A DNA stretch of 64,000 bases from Trichosphaerium sp. ATCC 40318. Lineage: Eukaryota; Discosea; Flabellinia; Trichosidae. Within the stretch, counting starts at the first letter, position 1. Every line of letters starts with the position of its first letter. Location of the stretch: positions 558,001 through 622,000 of the forward strand of contig JALMLS010000255.1 of NCBI GenBank assembly GCA_038496445.1. The letters are read 5' to 3'. The notes under the pieces were generated by a model that ran no database searches, was not told where the DNA came from, and saw nothing but the letters and a program-made list of their open reading frames with translations. A program made the translations under genes and the position numbers. Below are positions 12,627 to 23,068 of this stretch, one piece after another.

Positions 12627-15600
12627 TCATAGCAACGATGCCTCACGTGAGGATAGTGAGACTGTTGGTTTGTCTGACGTAGAGCTTGGTATAGAACCCT
12701 TATTTCCACTTGATTGTCCAGATTTGGTAGGTGCAGTAGTTTGCTTAGCCATACAAATACACAATCTGGTCTTGTGAAGAAAGAATGCGTTGACAGTGAT
12801 TGCTGAACATAACAATTAGTGAGGAACTATGAGTAAGAGCGTACCTGAACCAAGAATAATAAACACAGATACAAGAAAGAACCTTGTGAATCTATTGATA
12901 TCTGTTGCAGCGAGAACAACACTCAATACTGAAAAGAAAAATACGTTGTAAACTGCGAAAAAGATGATTTGTGACTCATTGAATCTCTTGATTGGTATTG
13001 TCCGTATCCTGAATGCATAGATACTACACACCAATAACAAAATAGCCTGTGTTTACAAGCGTTAATAAACAGTGCTCGTATTATGTAGAGAAATAATGCA
13101 AAGGACTTACGTTGGAGGCACCAATGATGTACATCATAATTAGAAAAGCTGTGTCGTAATTACATGCGTTGTAGTTTTGGAAAACTCTGATTGGATCCAC
13201 AACGACTATCTCGCTCTCAAAATGTCCAAGGCCTGTCTGATAACTTATTTTAGTACGTATATGAAAACAACATTACGTACTAGTACTGCAAGAAGAATAA
13301 GATGACATACAACAAGACTAGCAACCCATAAGAAAACCATCTTGTCAGAAATCCTGATTATTTCTGTTGTTTTCATGTGATACAATCTATCAAGACGAAG
13401 TGTCTTTCCAAGCAACGGCCTTTGTTGCAGTGAGTATAATTTAGCATTTGTTTAGTGTTGTTCACTTACCCAAAAAGAAGAATGAATCCGAGATCTAACA
13501 CCCAAATACACAAAACGCAAGTAACTTTTGAGTTGATATTTGGCATTAGAGTGAACACTGATAGATACAACAATGAGCTTCCAAGTAACATCACACCCAT
13601 AAATAGTGGTGACGACGCCTTGAGGTACAATAAGAAATAGTAGAAGATAGATATTCGTACTTTGACATCTCTGTTGTTCAAATTGAGAGGAAGAAATATT
13701 GCCCATCCAATGTTCACACATAATAACAGCACTACAATGATTGTCACAAATATCTCAGTCCAGTGACCTTAATGATACGTTAGGGGATTTTTATCAACAA
13801 AAAACCGAGCCTAGGTACGGAGATCGTACCATATTGTGGGTCGAAGACACGCTCATGCCATTTGGGCATTGGATAGATCAAGTCTGCTTGTTTCGTTGTT
13901 GGTGGTCCTTAGTAAACAAAGTTAAGATGCTAAAGCATAAAGCAAGCGTACCAATGAGAATGAATTTACCCTTTTCTTGTAGTTGAAGATGCAACCAATC
14001 TCTACAAAGGCCGTTGTCAATAAATTAATCACGTGATTCAAAATTTTATCAGTATCATTTGTCATGCCTTTGTTGAGCAGCATTTCCATTCCACGAGTAT
14101 ATTCCGCCAATTGAATCAATCTTTTGACGTATTATATTCTGATACAGGATGTCTGCGAGCTAAAAAAAACAAATCAATCACGTTTTTCTCCTTTTGCGTG
14201 ACGTACAATGTCTCCTCCACAGTTGTTTGTATTGCTTGAGACGAGTTCCAGTCTTGAGGCATTATTTACCTAGAAGCACGCCTTTAGATATATTGCACGT
14301 GATCGTGTCTTGTTTCTTTTAGTACTTTGAGGGTGTTTCCGTCGTTAATAGCTGTTTTAATAGCAGCGTTCAAAGCAGAAAGCCAAGGAGAAAATGGAAT
14401 AGCTTCACCTGCAAACTCAGCGCCATACCTTTCTCGATACCCTTGTTGTATGTTTGTAGTGTTACCAAAGTATTTCGTTGGAGGAAACGTCATATCGTCC
14501 CAGAACTATAATACATTTAGAAGGACCAAAAAGTTGTTACTGTGAAAGGTTGTACATCGATGCTTGCAGTAACATACTGCCAAAGGTCTTGATCAAATAC
14601 TGTGTTTCTATTGTGCGGAGACATTGATATACCGATATATCGTGGTGTATAATCAAGTTGACGCAATGTATTCATCATAGCACCAACAGAATCTGGAATT
14701 GTAACACAAAATAACCTAGGGACTGGGTTGGTATGTGACGAAAACAGTAAAGCACGTTTTTGAATCCATCAATAAATGGTGTGTATAAAATTAATGTATA
14801 CTTGCGTACCATGCATCAGCGTCATCTTCTTTGGCAAGTACTGCCGTTTGCGATATGTTGGCAAGCAGGTCATCTGTAAAGTTTGTATATGGTTTAGTTG
14901 TGAACTCAAAGATGTTCCCGCTTGTTATAGTATATTCAGATTTGACGCTGAACCCTTGAAGTCTAAGTTCATCTCTGAATAAGCTACTCTTACACCTTGA
15001 GAAAAGTAAGAAAACTAGCGAGTCGGAGTTTCAGAAAACTCGGAATTATAATTTTTGTACCTTTGAGTAACACCATTTTCAGCCTCATCTTCAGCTTCTG
15101 TTGTAATGATTGTTATCGTTTTGGCTCCAACAACGCGAAGAGAAGGTAACGTAGCAAAAAATATAGTTGATGGCGACAATCCAACAGATAGACAGCAGGT
15201 GTGGCCAGCAGACTGCTCATTAAATAAATTACTGATGGACACTACAATGGAGTTGAGTACAACAACAAAAATGAATTAAATATTGATTGACTCACACATC
15301 AAACGATTGTTCGCGTTCATCAACGGTATTATAGGCGGGGCACGGGTTGTTACACTGGGAGATAAGAAGAACGATATTGAAGGGTCGTTCAAGGCTTCAC
15401 GGTAAAGCTCCTCAGCGTACGTTTTGTTTAGGAAATCGTTTACAATCCTACAAAGCCGAATTGTTATTTTTGTTTGTCACGTGATTAATCGACTCACTTC
15501 ATCCTAAGTTTAATTTTCTCGCCGTCTATTATCAAAGGATCATCGCTTTCAACCAATAAATCGCCCAAATGATCTACAGACTGACTATAGATAACATTAA

Positions 15601-15893
15601 GAATTACTTTTAGTAAAACTAGAACTTTTTTTTTTTTTTGATTTTTAACGAAAACACAAACTACCAATTTCGTACCTAATAGAGTCTATGAATCCATCTA
15701 AAGCCGGTGGCCAAGATGATACGAGAACTTGAAATAAAGCGTCAAAAATTTCGAAAGAGAAAAAACGACTCCGTAACGAGAAGCCAATTCCGTAATACGC
15801 ACGTGACGTAATGTTTCTATATCCACGTGTCGACGGTAAAGTCGCAAAAATTATGACGAAAGTGAGAAATAAACTGCCTCTAGGCGTAAACAT
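12627..15893 (-). CDS. Class C G-protein-coupled receptor (GABA-B/mGluR-like)
   Basis: Cell-surface receptor with an extracellular bilobed ligand-binding domain and seven TM helices. The start ATG at 15893 gives a cleavable signal peptide (MFTPRGSLFLTFVIIFATLP). Exons between 15650 and 13900 form the ligand-binding region, with QQGYRERYGAEFAG and PFSPWLSALNAAIKTAI, typical of periplasmic-binding-like receptor domains. TM exons follow: the class C landmark KASSPLFMGVMLLGSSL (13560-13625), then KTLRLDRLYHMKTTEIIRIS near 13350-13400, and TM6-TM7 with SQIIFFAVYNVFFFSVLSVV at 12900-12980. The tail is Ser/Thr-rich and ends SSREASLL-TGA. Introns are about 50-90 nt. A second class C receptor lies at 59338-62532. 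Ligand unknown. Confidence 0.85.
12643..12718 (-). repeat. Inverted duplicate of GPCR C-tail fragment, right arm
   Basis: Part of the GPCR C-terminal exon. The reverse complement differs from 10893-10968 at only four positions, three of which change amino acids conservatively (Ser to Ala, Leu to Val, Glu to Asp in the left copy). Its outer flank continues as GPCR coding sequence, so this arm is the likely source copy. Confidence 0.75.
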
Positions 15894-16744
15894 TATCACA
15901 AGATATTGACTTTGTCGGAGTTGTATCGTTTTTGGGTATTGTTTTCAAAACTACGTGTAGAGTTTTAGATGCGGCAAGATATTTCCGGGTCGTTTTTTTG
16001 TTCACAATTGAATAAGTCAAAATTTTTCATTGAGAGCAAAACCTGTCACAACCAAAAAGGTGTTGTATTCGGAAAAACACAACAATAGAGTAATTAAAGA
16101 AACGAGAGGCTACACACTTTTTTTCTTATGAGGTCACTGCTGAGAAACGAAGGAAGATATAGCTTGTAACTATTGTTTTTATACAAGTATTAGTAGGTAC
16201 ATAGCTGACAGATATCGACTTGTCAGGATTGACGTAGATGAACCTCTGACAGCCACGTGAAGAGGGGAAAATCGTACAGCGAGCATAGTTAAACTTGTAG
16301 CTTTTTTGTTACTGTAATATCTTAAACGAAAGCGAATTTCGAAATTGAGTTTCCACTAATTTAGTAGTCGCAATAAGTCAACTCTTTTGTTCTTAGTTTC
16401 TAACCAATTTTTCAGCTCAGGAACGCTTTTCACTTGAAAACATCTGCGATGGTCTTTATGGGCTATGTCTACTACAATTATACTGTACAGTATGTTTCTA
16501 AAGAAACGTTAAATGCAATTCCTCGAAACGTTGTTTATACTGTTGTAACATGTCACATATTGATGTTTACGTCCACCTCCCATACACCTTTTTTAACTTC
16601 TATAACGTTCCGAATAGGGTTTACCTCGATAAGCGTTAATTGTTTGAACAAGATCACTTACCACAATATTTTCTACACGTGATTAAATACGCTATAAAAC
16701 TTACATGTAACATTACTCTGCTAGTGATACAAGCTACAAAGGCT
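15894..16744. other. Intergenic, nothing recognised
   Basis: About 850 bp upstream of the GPCR. CACGTG occurs at 16253 and 16676. The open frame at 16434-16682 lacks family resemblance and splice structure, so I do not call it a gene. The region probably includes the GPCR promoter. Confidence 0.35.
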
Positions 16745-17057
16745 CACCAATCATGTAAACGGAGGATGCTAGCCCCTCCTCTAAAATACGTACCCAGTGC
16801 GTATTTTAGCGTGCTTGGTGTCTAAACCGAGTCAGCCCTGACATTGTCAGTGCCAATAACCGCTATTTGGGGACGCTGGCTTCAGAGTGCTTGTATTACT
16901 ACGATGACTATTGGTTTAGCCGGCGTGAAATCAAAGGGTAGCTCATCCCTTACACCTGACAATGAAGAGGGTGCACGTAAACTGGCTGATAGTCCAAGGC
17001 CAAGCACTGAGCCGTTGAGCGGAGTTGCTGGCCTAGTCTCGTTGGTGTTTTTTTTTT
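16745..17057 (+). ncRNA. Candidate structured Pol III transcript (~305 nt), family unknown
   Basis: Base pairing and a terminator point to an RNA gene. CACCAA at 16745-16750 is complementary to TTGGTG at 17042-17047, which directly abuts a run of ten T (17048-17057), a Pol III-type stop. Inside are GGAGG/CCTCC (16761-16765 with 16775-16779), a perfect 10-bp hairpin CTAAAATACG/CGTATTTTAG (16781-16790 with 16800-16809), CTTGGT with ACCGAG near 16812-16832, CTGAC/GTCAG near 16838-16850, AAGGG/CCCTT near 16935-16955, and AGCC...CGTG with CACG...GGCT around 16920-16990. Composition is more GC-rich than the flanks. TGGTTTAGCCGG near 16912 fits an A-box pattern; no clear B box. Size and paired ends recall SRP or RNase P RNA, but I did not find their diagnostic cores. 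Confidence 0.55.
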
Positions 17058-17175
17058 GTTAATGTACTAATTCTCTTTCGAGGTAACGCGTATAACCACT
17101 CTATAACAACAGCCTACCAGATAAAACTAGGTGTGATATCGCCAAGACAACTTTAAGTTTATTGTGTTGATACAA

Positions 17176-20114
17176 TTAATAGTCGCCATAGGTTGATTTA
17201 ATATTACAGTTGATGCCATCATTCCAGTGCTTGTATTCAGGAGTGTAGTATAAAAATACACTTGAGGCGTCACCAGTGTAAGAACCTTCTCCATCCGCCT
17301 ATGTGACATGATTAGGCCAAAAGTACATAAACAGTTTATCAATGATAGAAAGTGTACCTTGACTTCAATGTGAAGATCTACTTTCTGGTTTGGATCCATG
17401 CCACGCCAATATAGCATAACGTTTGAATACCTTATCTCGAAGAAATCTATGATTTCACGTGATACAAGATCCTATTATCAATATCTTAGGAGGCACGTAT
17501 TTAGATGAAAAGGTACCTGTAGTTTCTCTTTGTTAGGTTCAAGGCCACCTGGAAGGCAAATGATCGCCAAGACCATTGGCAAATCGTTTGTTGTTTTGTT
17601 TTTAATTGATACTGCAATCTCACTTGTCTCGTCTTCCTTGAGCTCCTCTGATTTTAGTGCAGACTTCATTAATAGTGGACACTCTTCCGAAGAAGGGTTT
17701 TGAGATGTCAGGTAGGTCAAGTGAAAGGTGTACGGCAAACTCTCCATTGCTCCAAGAGTAATTTTGAACTCATGATCACCACTTGTAAGTGTTTTGGCAA
17801 CTTCAGAGAAATCTATAAATAACTGCATCAGAAACGAGTAAAACAAATAGGTCCTTACCAATATCTACGCATCTTAGATCATTTGGAGTCACCATTGTAA
17901 TGATTTCAGTTTCACCTATAGTCTGGAGAGAAAAAAGTCAGGTAAGCGTTTGTTGCAACACAATTTAGCATATCGTACAGCTACAACTTTTAGCTTGTCT
18001 GTTTGGTTACTATGAGGCATCTTTAAAGATATAGTGAATATAGCACGTAGTGCTTGGATAGTTGCTTGAGGTGTAGCCCAAGAACCATTTGATATTTGAG
18101 ATATAAGGTACTTGGCAGCAGCACCAATATTTGGCATATATTTGCGAGGATTATCGCGCATCCACGCTGTCATTGCAAGACCAGTAGTTTCAATATCAAG
18201 AGAACTTCCACTAGACCTTACAATAGATGAAGTGCTTCCTTCCACTTTACCATCTAAACCACAAATACATGAGTTAAAATAAGAAAAAAAAGAGAAAATT
18301 ACCTTTGGATTGTTTGGAAGCGAGAAAATCAGCTGCTTCACTAGCACCAGTCTTGTTGTTTGTATTCACAAAAGTCATATACATACAGGCCCATACATAT
18401 GAGTTTGTATTACTAGATAACTTGCTATGTTGGCATTGAAGTTCTTTATCCAAACCATCAAGAACACCAACCTCAGTAAGCCCATACAAACAATACGCTA
18501 ACAACCCACTTAGAATAGAAAGAGAAAGCTGGCCTACCATCATTTACGTCTTTTTCAGGAGCTACATAGTTATAACGTCCACTACAGCTTTGAAATCCTC
18601 CTTCACCATCTCTACGACTCAACAACCATTCCTTGGCGCGATCCATAAGAGCTTTATCAACTAAATCGTGTTAGCGTAACAGCTCTTTATATACCAACTA
18701 AGCTGTACCTTCTACTGTTTTGCCAATATCGCTCAGTAACATTAACCCATATGCTGTCAAAGACTCATGAGCAGGTGAACCACCATACCTACAACAATGA
18801 ATAAAGTCACAGCTGATTGCAAAAAACGAAAAAACCCCAACTTCAGCTCTGGCAGTGCCACGGCTCAGTCTTGTATAGCCAGTTTAGTACCATTCAAATC
18901 CTGATGTGTTCTCTGTTTCAAAATCAACAAGCTTCCGGTATCCAACCCTCAGTTTTTCGTGTATGTCAGAAATAAACTCTGTATCTGCACTCTTAGGATT
19001 TTCTTTCAAGAAAATAGCAGTCAAAGCATTTGGATATAAAGTAGATGCAAAATGTTCAAATGACCCACAATGAATATGCGCCATTCCCTTGATTGCATTT
19101 TGGAAAGTGGCCATCAAGCTGGGTTGTAAAGACACGCGTATTTTCACTGTATTAGGCACTACAGAAAATAAGTAAGCTGAAAAGCCCATCCAACTTCCAA
19201 AAAAGAAGACAAAAGTGACGTACCAAGATCAGGTGATATAGTAAATGTATGAGTTCCTGTATCTCGCTTGTTAATTACACCACTTCCAAAGTACTCAACA
19301 GGGAATCCCTTAGCGAAACCATTGAGTAAACACAACCACAATCTAACCTCACCTTGCCAGGCTTCCTGGCACTGAGAGCCAGGTCTTGCTCCACATTTAG
19401 TTCCTTGTAAATCAAAGGTGTCTCAGATGTTCCTGTCGTAACCACGAAGTATGCTACATTATCCACACTAACTGTAGGATTCAATTGAGACCTCAAAGAC
19501 TCTGGAACAATATCTAGAGATCTACCAACAAGTTTTCCGTTTAAAGTCCTGTAAGACAATCATTAACACTTGTTACAAGCTAGTGAGCGTACCAAAACAC
19601 TGTGCCATCAGCTTCAATACCACAACCTACTATCGAACCCTCGCTGAACCTTTGACCCATCTTCGTTTCTGCTTTGTTAAAGAAGAAGTCCCCAGTATCG
19701 CCATGATAAGCCCATGAACTATGATTGGCGTTTAGGAGCCTTTGTTGATTATATCAAATAAAACTGTACTTTTCATAGTGTCCTGGTCTATCACTTGTTA
19801 GTGATATATCGTTTGTAGCGTATCCAATGGCGCAACAGCTAAAAAAAGACTCAATATTTCAGCCTAGTTGATGTATAAGCTTGTATTACCCTTCTCCGTC
19901 ACCCCCTACGCGTAGAAACTTGATATGCACTTCGTAGTACGTAATGGGCGTGTTACATAGTTGAAATACCTTAGGCGCCTAATTAGCCGGATAATACCAC
20001 AATAAGACGATTGTGTACTTGATCTACGCCAGCGTCTCCAAATACAGAAGCGAAAACAACTGATCCATTATCCAGGTCGTTAATAGAACAAGCTTGGCTA
20101 TTTCTCGTTGACAT
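17176..20114 (-). CDS. SPRY domain fused to alpha-2-macroglobulin-type thioester (TED) and receptor-binding domains; thioester lost
   Basis: The start at 20114 (MSTRNSQACSIND) has no signal peptide. Exons 1-4 form a SPRY/B30.2 domain: TPITYYEVHIKFLRVGGDGE, CCAIGYATNDISL, NHSSWAYHGDTGDFF, FSEGSIVGCGIEADGTVFW, TLNGKLVGRSLDIVP. The frame continues in phase through a linker (KPGKGFPVEYFG, VPNTVKIRVSLQPSLM) into the complement/A2M alpha-solenoid: HCGSFEHFASTLYPN, EWYGGSPAHESLTAYGLM, EWLLSRRDGEGGFQ, GSWATPQATIQALRAI. It ends with the receptor-binding-like region: LAIICLPGGLEPNKEKLQ, SNVMLYWRGMDP, YTGDASSVFLYYTPEYKHW. Family members carry GCxEQ (GCFEQ in many microbial forms); here it reads GSFEH, so the thioester Cys and Gln are both replaced. 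MG1-MG6 and the bait region are absent. About 800 residues versus 1400-1900 usual. Probably an intracellular, non-thioester derivative. Confidence 0.85.
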
Positions 20115-20443
20115 GGTGTTATCAGAAGACCTCAAAATAGGTAAAAGCTCCATTCAAGCAAATTCAATGTTACGTTCTGTGATGGAATTACACGATGGCT
20201 GAACACTCTTCAAAACCAAAACCCTACTAAGGCTTCCTATTGGAAACAAACTGGTTGCACGTGAAGTGTCAGTATTACGACAAAAACAATTCACTGAACT
20301 AATTTAAAGACAATTCCGAAATAAAAAAGCAGTTTTATTATATGTTTATGCTGCATTATTGCATAACAGTGTTCACATGTACCCAAGATAAAGTGGTGGT
20401 TTGCTGCAGCAAGCAAATGCAAGCTAACAGTCTAAGTTCTTTC

Positions 20444-22519
20444 TCACATCAAGTCACCCACAACTTGTACGTCTATGACTTCTCCATTGACATAAATACG
20501 CTTTATGTGTTTACGTCCGCTTTCATGCCACTGTGTTGATTCACCGTTGAGTACACCATCAATGTAATTGAATTGACATTGGATTTTACCATTTTGATGC
20601 CATTGCTGGTAGTATCCGTCTTTATACCCATCAATACACGTGTAATTTTCGTCTAGCGCTCCGTTCTCATACCATGTCTCAACAGTACCATTTGATTTTC
20701 CGTTCTTGTACATACACCGTAACTTGAGCTGTCCGTTGTTGTACCACTGTCTATACTTATTGGTCATCTTTCCATTGGTGTACACGCATTCTATTTCGAT
20801 TTGTCCAGCTTCATACCATTGTCTAAACCTTCCGTTCATCTTGCCGTTGACGTACATGCACTCTGTTTTAAGTTGTCCGTTTAAGTACCACTCTTCAAAC
20901 AAACCATTGATGTTGCTATTAAGGTACAAACATCTCTTTTTGAGTGTTCCATTTTCATACCACTCCTGAGACTTTCCATTGCCAGTATTATAATGTGCCT
21001 TTAGGTGGCCATTGTAGTACCATCTCATGACCTCGCCAACCTCAACGCCATCAACATGGTAAGAAAGCTCTCTCATTTGCCCGTTCTCATACCATTCTAT
21101 ACAGTCACCATTCTTCATTCCATCCATTCTGTGAAAGTGTAGTTCAAGCTTCCCATTTTCATACCACATCTTATGCTCACCTTCTTCGTTACCATCTTTA
21201 AAGAAGCAAAGCTCTTTGACTGTTCCATCAGCGTACATATACGAATACGCTCCATCCAACTTGTCATCCTTGTAAATACACTGTTCCTCAAGTGTTCCGT
21301 CTTCATACCACCTTTTGGCAACGCCATTTTTTTTACCATGCTTGTAAATAGCACTTTCTTGGATTCTTCCATTATCATACCATCTCCTGCACTCTCCTTC
21401 AAACTTGTCGTTATAGCTTATATAGAAATGTCGCTTTTTTCCATTCTCAAACCACGTTTTCCGGAGGCCATGCACATTACCGTCCTTGTAAACACATTGT
21501 TCCTTTCTTTCTCCGTTCAGATGCCACTCTTTGTACTCTCCATTTTTTTCACCAGCAATGTAATAGCCCTCTATTTCAGGAGCTCTATCGTTATACCACA
21601 AAGTACAGTGACCGTTTCGTTTGCCGTCAACCCACATGCTTGTTTCTCTAAGTGCGCCATCTTTACACCACCTCTTCATCTCACCTTCTTTGATACCATC
21701 GCTGTAACAGCATTGCACTTTGACTTGTCCGTCTTCATACCATTTTATACACTTGCCCGTCTTATTACCCTTCTCGTAAGTGCACCGTTTTTTGCATTGT
21801 CCGTTCTTATACCACTCTTTGTAGTCGCCATGTCTTTGATTTTCAACATAAGCACAATCAAGTTCACATTGTCCGCTCTGATACCACTTTTTAGCCTTCC
21901 CGTTTTGTTTGCCGTCAGCCCACAAACTGTATTCTTCAGGCTTTCCATTCTGAAACCATTTCTTACACTCTCCATATAGCTTGTTGTCAATGCTTGTGTA
22001 ATCAAGCCGTGGTTTTCCATTACCATACCACCTCTTGCACATTCCGTGTATCTTGCCTGCTTTGAACATGGACTGCTCTTTCGTTACTCCATTCTTGTAC
22101 CACTCGGAACACTCTCCGTTCTTCTTGTCATCTTTGTAAATGCGATGTTCCGCAAGTTGTCCATTCTCATGCCACTTTTTATATTCACCGTTCTTCTTGT
22201 TGTCAATGAAATAACAGTGCACATCGAGTTTGCCGTTCTCGCGCCATTGTTTAAAAACACCATTCTTCTTTCCATCAATCAACAAATACTTAGAACGTAT
22301 ATTGCCACTGTTGTACCAGACCGTCCACATTCCGTGCTTATCAAGGTTTTCATTGTAGTGCGTGCTGATTGCAGCTCGCTTAGATAGCGTATGAAACTTC
22401 TTAAAAGTTTCGTCATTGAAAGAGCACAAATAACGTTGAATATCTCTTGGCAGGTCTAGTAACTCTGTGGGAGGAGCAATGACAATAGGTTGGTATTGTC
22501 CAGGCTTGTTTGTAGTCAT
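20444..22519 (-). CDS. Intronless MORN_2 (YwqK-like) repeat protein with F-box-like N-terminus
   Basis: One uninterrupted frame of 691 codons, notable in a neighbourhood where almost every gene is split. After LLDLPRDIQRYLCSFNDETF, which resembles an F-box-like helix, come about 25 tandem units of roughly 23-24 residues of the pattern KxWYENGQxxxxxxYxxGxxxG, the MORN-variant (MORN_2) repeat found in bacterial YwqK-type proteins and many protist proteins. One unit near 20980 is shortened (YNTGNGKSQEW). MORN_2 repeats make extended beta-hairpin arrays used for protein or lipid contact; function here is unknown. A short paralogue with the same F-box-like/MORN_2 order is at 50284-50724. Lack of introns suggests recent gain, by transfer or retrocopy, or selection against splitting a repeat array. 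Confidence 0.88.
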   Translation of the reverse strand: MTTNKPGQYQPIVIAPPTELLDLPRDIQRYLCSFNDETFKKFHTLSKRAAISTHYNENLDKHGMWTVWYNSGNIRSKYLLIDGKKNGVFKQWRENGKLDVHCYFIDNKKNGEYKKWHENGQLAEHRIYKDDKKNGECSEWYKNGVTKEQSMFKAGKIHGMCKRWYGNGKPRLDYTSIDNKLYGECKKWFQNGKPEEYSLWADGKQNGKAKKWYQSGQCELDCAYVENQRHGDYKEWYKNGQCKKRCTYEKGNKTGKCIKWYEDGQVKVQCCYSDGIKEGEMKRWCKDGALRETSMWVDGKRNGHCTLWYNDRAPEIEGYYIAGEKNGEYKEWHLNGERKEQCVYKDGNVHGLRKTWFENGKKRHFYISYNDKFEGECRRWYDNGRIQESAIYKHGKKNGVAKRWYEDGTLEEQCIYKDDKLDGAYSYMYADGTVKELCFFKDGNEEGEHKMWYENGKLELHFHRMDGMKNGDCIEWYENGQMRELSYHVDGVEVGEVMRWYYNGHLKAHYNTGNGKSQEWYENGTLKKRCLYLNSNINGLFEEWYLNGQLKTECMYVNGKMNGRFRQWYEAGQIEIECVYTNGKMTNKYRQWYNNGQLKLRCMYKNGKSNGTVETWYENGALDENYTCIDGYKDGYYQQWHQNGKIQCQFNYIDGVLNGESTQWHESGRKHIKRIYVNGEVIDVQVVGDLM

Positions 22520-23068
22520 TATTGGTACTGTTGTCTAAAAAGTACGTCAAAAAAAAGCTGTTCAGTGAAAAAGAAGACAAGAACAAATGAAAACGGGTTG
22601 ATTGATAGTGCTGAATTTCAATATTGATTTAAAGTTGATGTTAATTGTTTTTCGTGCACTTGTGTTGTCTGATGTGTATACTTGAAGTCCAGAAACCTTT
22701 TTGCGAGCTCTTTCAAGAGCAATACACTAAACCACTTGACGTACGTTGTTTTGTTATAATAGTAGAGTTAAACGGTGATTCGTCAAGTATCACCAGCTGT
22801 TGCACAAGTAGTTTGGTATCTGGAAATTAAAAATCACTCAACAAAATCCTTTAAGTAAGTACTGTCACTTAACCGCACAAAAAAACAGTGAAAACATTCC
22901 CCCGCAAGTTTCCTTTGGTACTGCTAGTATAATGGTAGAGTCTCATTGACAGCGTACTGTTCAAATTGGCCCTGGGATCAATAATAATAGTTTGGGAAAT
23001 TGTTTATTTTTCAAATTTTTTTTATCTTTACTGACTTTATGTGCTTTCTTTTTTATTTGTACAACTTA
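22520..23068. other. Intergenic spacer with a tRNA-like fragment
   Basis: About 550 bp upstream of the MORN_2 gene and downstream of DBR1. At 22920-22985 there is a D-arm-like CTAGTATAATGGTAGAG, then GTTCAAATT about 35 nt later and a T-run at 23015-23023. Anticodon and T stems do not pair well, so an intact tRNA is not supported. No protein gene seen. Confidence 0.35.

Noticed and set aside
16434-16825. Two overlapping plus-strand open frames
   Set aside because: Low-complexity hydrophobic products without recognisable domains, splice joins or start context.
16844-17062. 72-codon open frame as a protein gene
   Set aside because: The same bases are better explained by multiple perfect stems and a T-run terminator; the frame has no homology and spans the closing stem.
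21173-21979. 268-codon open frame on the plus strand opposite the MORN_2 gene
   Set aside because: It is the antisense shadow of the repeat array; its own periodicity mirrors the 23-24-residue repeat and it lacks any family signature.
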